From assembly GCA_002353555.1 (NCBI GenBank), contig DEJO01000040.1, positions 1 to 19,031 of the forward strand: DNA of 19,031 nt, read 5' to 3'. The translations under genes and the position numbers were made by a program. The notes below the pieces were generated by a model. That model searched no databases. It had not been told where the DNA came from and saw nothing but the letters and a program-made list of their open reading frames with translations. Source of the DNA: Prevotella sp. UBA2746. GTDB lineage: Bacteria; Bacteroidota; Bacteroidia; Bacteroidales; Bacteroidaceae. Positions 14,166-19,031 of the stretch are shown here, one piece after another; positions within the stretch are counted from its first letter, which is position 1, and every line of letters starts with the position of its first letter.

Positions 14166-15734
14166 ATGAGCAACGGACTATTACTTTGGGTAGACGACGA
14201 GATTGAATTGCTGAAGGCACACATCATCTTCCTGGAGAAGAAAGGATATGAGGTGCGCACCGTCAGCAATGGCAGTGATGCCATTGAACAATGTCAGCAA
14301 CAGACGTTCGACCTCATCATGCTGGACGAGCAGATGCCAGGTCTGAGTGGACTGGAAACCTTGCAACGCATCAAGGAGATACAGCCGGCGACACCTGTCG
14401 TCATGGTCACCAAGAGCGAAGAGGAAAACATCATGAACCAAGCCATCGGCTCTAAGATTGCCGACTACCTTATCAAGCCCGTCAACCCCAACCAGATATT
14501 GTTGTCGCTCAAGAAGAACATCCACCAGAAAGAGATAGTCACAGAGGTGACGCAGAGCAGTTACCAACAGAGTTTCATGGACATCTCCATGCAAATACAG
14601 AACTGCGCCAATGCCGAAGACTGGATAAACGTATACAAAAGATTAGTAAGGTGGGAACTGGAGCTGAGCAGTACAGACAGCAACATGACTGAAATGCTCA
14701 AGATGCAGAAGGAAGAAGCCAACTTAGGGTTTGCCAAATTCGTCAAGAAGAACTACTTGAAATGGATCGAGAGCAGAGAGACAAGAGACGGTAACGGAGA
14801 CATTCCGCTGATGTCGCCCGACATATTCAAGAAGAAAATCTTCCCGTTGCTCAACTCAGGCGAGAAAGTCTTCCTGATTGTCATCGACAACTTCCGCTAC
14901 GACCAGTGGCGCATGCTGTCGCAGGAAATAGGCGATCAGTTTGACATTGACGAAGAACTCTACATGAGCATCCTGCCTACAGCCACCCAGTATGCGCGCA
15001 ACGCCATCTTCAGCGGGCTGATGCCTACGCAGATAGCCAAGATGTTCCCCGACCTGTGGGTAGACGAAGACGAGGAAGAAGGCAAGAATCTCAACGAAGC
15101 TCCGCTGATACAGACTCAGATAGAGCGCTACCGCCGTCACGACACCTTCTCTTACTTCAAGATCAACGACTCTGTTGGCGGCGATAAATTCCTGCAACAA
15201 TATCCCAACCTGAAGCAAAACGACCTGAACGTTCTCGTCGTCAACTTCATAGACATGCTCTCCCACGCCAGAACGGAGATGAAGATGGTGCGCGAACTCG
15301 CCAGCGACGAGAGTGCCTACCGCAGCATCACCCTCAGCTGGTTCCGCCATTCGGTGCTTGCCAACGTCTTCCGGCTGCTGGCACAGAGCGACTATAAGGT
15401 CATCATCACCACCGACCACGGCAGCATCCGCTGCTACAACCCCGTCAAGGTCATTGGCGACCGCAACACGAACACCAACCTGCGCTACAAACTCGGCAAG
15501 AACCTCTCCTACAACCCCAAGGAGGTCTTCGAGATAAAGGACCCGCGCCGCGCCGGACTGCCCAGCCCCAACCTGAGCACAACCTACATCTTCGCCACGC
15601 AGGACGGCTTCTTCGCCTACCCGAACAACTACAACTACTACGTCCAGTACTACAAGGACACCTTCCAGCACGGCGGCATCAGCATGGAGGAGATGCTCAT
15701 ACCGCTTGTCACCCTGCAAGGAAAAAGAAGGTAA
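14166..15734 (+). CDS. porX: PorX, response regulator with alkaline-phosphatase-superfamily output domain
   Basis: A 522-residue cytoplasmic regulator of type IX secretion. Receiver domain (1-120): acidic pocket D10, D11, phosphoacceptor D54 in MLDEQMPG, T82 and K104 in KPVNP. A helical bundle links about 125-215. The C-terminal alkaline-phosphatase/PglZ domain (about 225-522) shows the expected metal ligands and nucleophile: D241 (VIDNFRYDQ), Thr in PTATQYARNAIFSG (272 or 274), D363 and H367 (FIDMLSHAR), D417 and H418 (TTDHGS) and H502 (QHGG). Characterised PorX proteins bind Zn, dimerise on phosphorylation and cleave oligoadenylates. The partner kinase PorY is not in the window. The ATG at 14166 begins directly at the receiver's first strand. 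It follows the PorW-like gene and converges on tsaE. Confidence 0.93.
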   Translation: MSNGLLLWVDDEIELLKAHIIFLEKKGYEVRTVSNGSDAIEQCQQQTFDLIMLDEQMPGLSGLETLQRIKEIQPATPVVMVTKSEEENIMNQAIGSKIADYLIKPVNPNQILLSLKKNIHQKEIVTEVTQSSYQQSFMDISMQIQNCANAEDWINVYKRLVRWELELSSTDSNMTEMLKMQKEEANLGFAKFVKKNYLKWIESRETRDGNGDIPLMSPDIFKKKIFPLLNSGEKVFLIVIDNFRYDQWRMLSQEIGDQFDIDEELYMSILPTATQYARNAIFSGLMPTQIAKMFPDLWVDEDEEEGKNLNEAPLIQTQIERYRRHDTFSYFKINDSVGGDKFLQQYPNLKQNDLNVLVVNFIDMLSHARTEMKMVRELASDESAYRSITLSWFRHSVLANVFRLLAQSDYKVIITTDHGSIRCYNPVKVIGDRNTNTNLRYKLGKNLSYNPKEVFEIKDPRRAGLPSPNLSTTYIFATQDGFFAYPNNYNYYVQYYKDTFQHGGISMEEMLIPLVTLQGKRR

Positions 15735-15742
15735 TGGAAAAT

Positions 15743-15778
15743 AATCCGGTGGCTTTATATCCTTGGGCTATCCGGATT
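15743..15778. terminator. Weak inverted repeat in the porX/tsaE convergent gap
   Basis: AATCCGG (15743-15749) and CCGGATT (15772-15778) form a seven-bp stem over a 22-base loop between two convergent stops. The T-run is missing, so terminator function is only suggested by position. Confidence 0.3.
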
Positions 15779-15797
15779 TGTGAACTTGCTGTGGTAT

Positions 15798-16208
15798 TCA
15801 GAACCGGATCACTCTTGTGCCGTCCGGATTTTCCATGATGTCAACCCTTACGGTCTCTTCTGGCAGCAGCTGCTCAATCAGCTCCGGCCATTCCATCAGG
15901 CACAGGTTTCCGCTGTAGATATATTCATCAAATCCGATGTCATAGACTTCCTCCACACGCTTGATGCGGTAGAAGTCGAAATGGTAGATTGACTCGCCTT
16001 TGCCGTCCATATATTCGTTTACGATGGCGAAGGTGGGGGAGTTGATCACGTCCGTCACGCCCAACTCCTCACACATGGCTTTGATGAAGGTGGTTTTGCC
16101 GGCGCCCATCTTGCCATAGAAGGCAAAGATTTTGTGGTCGCCCATTTGGTCAACGAACTGGCGCGCCACTTCGTTGATATCGTCAATGTGATTGATTTTC
16201 AGTTCCAT
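15798..16208 (-). CDS. tsaE: TsaE, ATPase for tRNA threonylcarbamoyladenosine synthesis
   Basis: A 136-residue P-loop protein of the TsaBDE complex, which places t6A on A37 of tRNAs reading ANN codons. Walker A is GKMGAGKTT (32-40); SPTFAIVNEY follows near 56-65, and the C-terminal half has HFDFYRIKR and LCLMEWPELIEQLLPEE, all standard for the family. Length is normal. An ATG at 16241 would add eleven residues (VRRKIWDSNY) outside the family's usual start, so 16208 is preferred. It lies 84 bases downstream of the CapA-like gene on the same strand with no promoter motif found, so it is probably read with it. It converges on porX. Confidence 0.93.
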   Translation of the reverse strand: MELKINHIDDINEVARQFVDQMGDHKIFAFYGKMGAGKTTFIKAMCEELGVTDVINSPTFAIVNEYMDGKGESIYHFDFYRIKRVEEVYDIGFDEYIYSGNLCLMEWPELIEQLLPEETVRVDIMENPDGTRVIRF

Positions 16209-16292
16209 ATAGTTTGAATCCCAAATCTTCCTTCTGACCATCCCTTTAGATGAAATTGTTTATAGTCAGGTCATAGGCAGACCGTTCTTGTC

Positions 16293-17447
16293 TTACTTTG
16301 TCTTGTAAGGACCGAAGTCCACGTTGTGTTTGTCGAACAGGTTGTTCATGCTTCTCACGAATTTGTCGCGGATGGCCTTGTCGCCTGCGTTCATCTGCTC
16401 GTCCATCTCCACAGGAATGATGCGGTAGTTGCGCTTGCCTGATGTCTGCGGACGGGAGCAGTAAGTGAGCATATAGCCATAGTTCTCCAGTTTCACCTTC
16501 CCGTCGCGTTTCGTGAAGTCCATCCTCACCATCGCACCTCCCACCGTGTTGTCCTTATACTGGTTGGAGATATAGTTGCCTAAAGAATAGACCAGCAGGT
16601 TGCCTCCGTTGGAAGCCTGTGCGTTGCGTCGTTCCATCGGTTGAAGCACGTGAGGATGACCGCCGATGATGTGGTCCACGCCTTGTTTGAAAAGCCAGTC
16701 GGCCAAATCTTTGTCCGGCTTGTTGGGCAAGAGGGAGTATTCAATGCCCCAGTGGGGAATCGCAATGATCAGGTCGGGATTCATGCCCTTGGCTTTCTGG
16801 ATGTCGGCGGCAATCTGAACGGTGTCGATGTAGTTCACCACGTTAGGCTGCTGAACACGCAGGCCGTTGGTGGCGTAGGTGAAATTGAGCAACACGATTC
16901 TGAAACCGTTTTTCTCCACCAGCAGTGGATACTGCTTCTCCCGCTCCTGTGCGTTCTTGTAGGTGCCAAGATGCGGCACTTTCTTCGCATCCATCATGTC
17001 GATGGTCCGCTCCAGTCCGCGCTGACGGGAGTCGAGGCAGTGGTTGTTGCCCGTGGTGAGCACGTCGAAGCCGGCACCGATGATTCCGTCCAGATATTCG
17101 TCGGGAGCGGAGAAGCAAGGATAGCCTTTGTAGGGCTTTCCACCCATGGTCACCTCAAAGTTGGCGATGGCGAGGTCAGCGGCGCTTACAATCGGTTTCA
17201 CCAGCTCAAAGCAGGCGGTGTAGTCGTACTTTCCTGTTGAGCTGTTGTAGGCGGCGTTGATTTGTGGCATGTGCTGCATCAGGTCGCCTGCCACGAGGAT
17301 GGAAAGGCTGTCGATGGTGGAAACGGTCTCCTGAGTGCCGTCGTCTCCATCAACTTTCAGACCGCTCTTTTTCTCGGTGTTCTGGCACGACACACACGGA
17401 GAAATCAGCGCCATGCACAACACGGCGAAAATCAGTTTCTTCATCAT
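16293..17447 (-). CDS. CapA-family (PGA_cap) metallophosphatase-like lipoprotein
   Basis: A 384-residue exported protein with a signal peptide and probable lipid-bearing Cys21 (the lipobox CVSC is slightly atypical). The metallophosphatase-like CapA fold is shown by LVAGDLMQHM, AIANFEV, GFDVLTTGNNHCLD, IIAIPHWGIEY, IIGGHPHVLQP and LVYSLGNYISNQ, which supply the Asp, Asn and His residues expected of the metal site. Named after the poly-gamma-glutamate capsule protein CapA/PgsA, but no capsule genes are near, and in Bacteroidota such lipoproteins are common with roles mostly unknown. ATG codons at 17447 and 17444 are both possible. It has its own promoter at 17488-17495, is divergent from the MG2-like gene, and is followed by tsaE. 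Confidence 0.88.
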   Translation of the reverse strand: MMKKLIFAVLCMALISPCVSCQNTEKKSGLKVDGDDGTQETVSTIDSLSILVAGDLMQHMPQINAAYNSSTGKYDYTACFELVKPIVSAADLAIANFEVTMGGKPYKGYPCFSAPDEYLDGIIGAGFDVLTTGNNHCLDSRQRGLERTIDMMDAKKVPHLGTYKNAQEREKQYPLLVEKNGFRIVLLNFTYATNGLRVQQPNVVNYIDTVQIAADIQKAKGMNPDLIIAIPHWGIEYSLLPNKPDKDLADWLFKQGVDHIIGGHPHVLQPMERRNAQASNGGNLLVYSLGNYISNQYKDNTVGGAMVRMDFTKRDGKVKLENYGYMLTYCSRPQTSGKRNYRIIPVEMDEQMNAGDKAIRDKFVRSMNNLFDKHNVDFGPYKTK

Positions 17448-17487
17448 TGCTTGTCTGGATGGTTTTTGTTCATAACTTTTATCTGTG

Positions 17488-17495
17488 CAAAGGTA
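17488..17495 (-). promoter_or_regulatory. Bacteroidota -7 promoter motif for the CapA-like gene
   Basis: The minus strand reads TACCTTTG, matching TAnnTTTG, 40 bases upstream of the start. It probably also serves tsaE. Confidence 0.65.
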
Positions 17496-17515
17496 CTAAA
17501 ATTAAAAATAAATCG

Positions 17516-17523
17516 TAAATTTG
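17516..17523 (+). promoter_or_regulatory. Bacteroidota -7 promoter motif for the MG2-like gene
   Basis: TAAATTTG matches TAnnTTTG and lies 93 bases before the ATG at 17617. It is 20 bases from the oppositely directed capA motif, so the two promoters overlap and may be co-regulated. Confidence 0.6.
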
Positions 17524-17534
17524 CAGTTGATAAA

Positions 17535-17571
17535 TTCCGGTTTTGCGAGAGAATTTTCGGTGGAACCGGAA
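17535..17571 (+). promoter_or_regulatory. Inverted repeat in the leader of the MG2-like gene
   Basis: TTCCGGTT (17535-17542) and AACCGGAA (17564-17571) are exact complements with a 21-base spacer, just downstream of the -7 motif. It could be an operator or an mRNA stem. Confidence 0.35.
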
Positions 17572-17616
17572 AAATCATCTCTCAACCCATTTTTTTTCTT
17601 TAAATTCTTGAAAACG

Positions 17617-19031
17617 ATGTCGATAAACAAGAAGCATATCGTATTGTCTTTTCTTTTGGCCCTTGTGTCCCTGCAGTTGTCGGCGCAAAGTGCCGGTCAG
17701 GCTGTAGCGCCGTCTGATTCATCGCTCATCAACGTGGTGAAATACATCAAGCATGCCATTCTGTTCAACAAAGTGAATCCTCAGGAGAAAGTCTATCTCC
17801 ATTTCGACAACACTGGCTATTTCAAGGGGGAGACCATGCGTTTCAAGGCTTACGCCATCCGCACTGACACAGGTGCACCCTCTTCCATCAGTCATGTGCT
17901 GTATGTGGAACTGCTCAATCCGAGCGGCGATGTGGTGCTCACCAGGAAAGTGAAGATGGAGAACGGGCAAGGCAACGGCGACTTTGCCCTCGACAGCATT
18001 TTCGGAACCGGATTCTATGAGGTGCGCGCCTACACACGCTATATGCGGAACTTCGGTGGCGACTGTGCTTTCTCACGCGTTTTCCCTGTCTATCGCAAGC
18101 CGGCGAAGGAAGGGGATTATTCACAACCGAAAATCGATGAGCTGAGCTATGTGCACCGGCTTCCCGACGGACGGCAGAAGCTGGAAGAGGGCTACACCCC
18201 CAACAAGAAGAAAAGCAAGAACAGCAGCAATACCTATAAAGTGGCGTTCTATCCTGAGGGAGGCGACTTGGTCGATGGGGTGCCCACGCGCGTTGCTTTC
18301 GACGTGCGGGACGAAGATGGGAAGCATGCCCAGGTGATGGGAATCCTCTCAGGCCCTGACGGTCAGAACATCACCACCGTGCAGACCGATGCCAGCGGAC
18401 GGGGTGTGTTTGAACTCACTCCATCGCCAGGCAAGCATGTCCTCACCATTACCACCGAAAGCGGAAAACGGATGGACTTCACTCTGCCTCTGACCAAAGC
18501 GGAGGGCTGTGTGCTGAATGTGAATGCTTTGGGAGATGAAATCAGTGCCGTGGTGAAGGCATCGGAGGCTTATCAAGGTCAGCTGCTGGGCTACACGTTG
18601 ATGAACCGTGGGGTGGTGGTGTCCTACGACACACTCACGGCTGAGACGGCGCTGGAACTCTCCTTCGACCGCTCCACCATGGCGCCTGGCGTCAACCAAC
18701 TCACCGTTTTCGATGGGAAGGGCCAGATTCTCTCCGAACGTCTTTTCTTCGTCTGCCCACCGCGTTCCGACAACGACAGCGTGAGGGTGACGATGGAAAA
18801 CAGCTCCCTCGGACCATGCTCTCGTGTGCGCGTGTTCCTCAACAGCCAGCCGAACTCTTCCCTCTCTTTTTCAGCTATGGATGCCGCCACGCTGACCGAC
18901 GGCAAGGTGGGCAATGCCCAGACTTGGATGTTACTCACGTCCGATGTGAGGGGATATATTGAGAATCCTGACTATTACTTTGAAGCCGACGACCAGGAAC
19001 ACCGCCAGGCTGCCGACCTGCTGATGATGGT
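17617..19031 (+). CDS. MG2/alpha-2-macroglobulin-like exported protein, 3' end missing
   Basis: Open frame from ATG 17617 to the right edge (471 codons seen). A signal peptide (to about LSAQ, residue 24) shows export. The region EKVYLHFDNTGYFKGETMRFKAYAIR (about 58-83) is the start of an MG2-type beta-sandwich, in which a substrate strand is typically followed by LYVELLNPSGDVV. Further beta domains follow, with the recurrent Bacteroidota element VAFYPEGGDLVDG, ASGRGVFELTPSPGKH (a carboxypeptidase-regulatory-like segment), and SDVRGYIENPDYYF near the cut. Large Bacteroidota proteins of this architecture are outer-membrane or periplasmic and often continue into a TonB-receptor plug-like domain, which would lie beyond the edge. 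Function is unknown. It is divergent from the CapA-like gene. Confidence 0.82.
   Translation, partial: MSINKKHIVLSFLLALVSLQLSAQSAGQAVAPSDSSLINVVKYIKHAILFNKVNPQEKVYLHFDNTGYFKGETMRFKAYAIRTDTGAPSSISHVLYVELLNPSGDVVLTRKVKMENGQGNGDFALDSIFGTGFYEVRAYTRYMRNFGGDCAFSRVFPVYRKPAKEGDYSQPKIDELSYVHRLPDGRQKLEEGYTPNKKKSKNSSNTYKVAFYPEGGDLVDGVPTRVAFDVRDEDGKHAQVMGILSGPDGQNITTVQTDASGRGVFELTPSPGKHVLTITTESGKRMDFTLPLTKAEGCVLNVNALGDEISAVVKASEAYQGQLLGYTLMNRGVVVSYDTLTAETALELSFDRSTMAPGVNQLTVFDGKGQILSERLFFVCPPRSDNDSVRVTMENSSLGPCSRVRVFLNSQPNSSLSFSAMDAATLTDGKVGNAQTWMLLTSDVRGYIENPDYYFEADDQEHRQAADLLMM

Noticed and set aside
14856..15719. 287-residue antisense frame opposite porX
   Set aside because: Same cause: it mirrors the codon pattern of porX, whose catalytic residues show the sense frame to be the real one.
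16641..17240. 199-residue plus-strand frame opposite the CapA-like gene
   Set aside because: Antisense shadow of a gene with clear CapA motifs; no start signal and no family resemblance.
1..19031. CRISPR array, prophage or classical insertion sequence
   Set aside because: I saw no regularly spaced repeats, phage structural genes, integrase or transposase anywhere in the window.

Overview
The window looks like a chromosomal segment of a Bacteroidota bacterium, most likely a member of the Prevotellaceae. The evidence is promoters of the Bacteroidota type (TAnnTTTG instead of a sigma-70 -10 box), type IX secretion genes of the PorW/SprE and PorX types, an alpha-2-macroglobulin-like MG2 family typical of the phylum, and purine-rich and AT-rich intergenic repeats of a kind I associate with Prevotella (from memory, not searched). 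Both ends cut through genes: an SLC13-type permease at the left edge (minus strand) and an MG2-like surface protein at the right edge (plus strand).

Layout. (1) 1-1280, minus: 5' part of an SLC13 permease with two RCK_C domains. (2) 1281-2118: about 840 bases without a credible gene. It contains a 379-base fold-back element (1469-1847) made of nested inverted repeats with a perfect 25-bp hairpin at its core; this is the least explained structure in the window. (3) 2119-7258, plus: a four-gene export operon (TolC-type outer-membrane channel, HlyD-type adaptor, two ABC-2 permeases) with no ATPase gene, followed closely by an NfsA-like nitroreductase (7295-8041). (4) 8197-8619: a small Tic20/DUF4870-like membrane protein whose promoter lies inside a perfect 19-bp inverted repeat. 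A bidirectional terminator separates it from a minus-strand tRNA-Pro(GGG). (5) 8964-15734, plus: aroA, a 64-residue Cys-rich membrane protein, a very long PorW/SprE-like TPR lipoprotein and PorX, close enough to be co-transcribed. (6) 15798-17447, minus: tsaE and a CapA-family lipoprotein. (7) 17617-end, plus: MG2-like protein, divergent from capA.

How the genes relate. PorW and PorX are both needed for type IX secretion in characterised relatives. PorX joins a response-regulator receiver to an alkaline-phosphatase-superfamily domain that cleaves oligoadenylates, and all the residues I would expect in both domains are present here. The export operon is a self-contained trans-envelope efflux or export module that presumably borrows an ATPase or works in a way not evident from the sequence. 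Several intergenic repeats lie directly at gene junctions. One AT-rich copy appears to supply the last codons of aroA, and a purine-rich stretch inside aroA may be an in-frame remnant of another repeat family.
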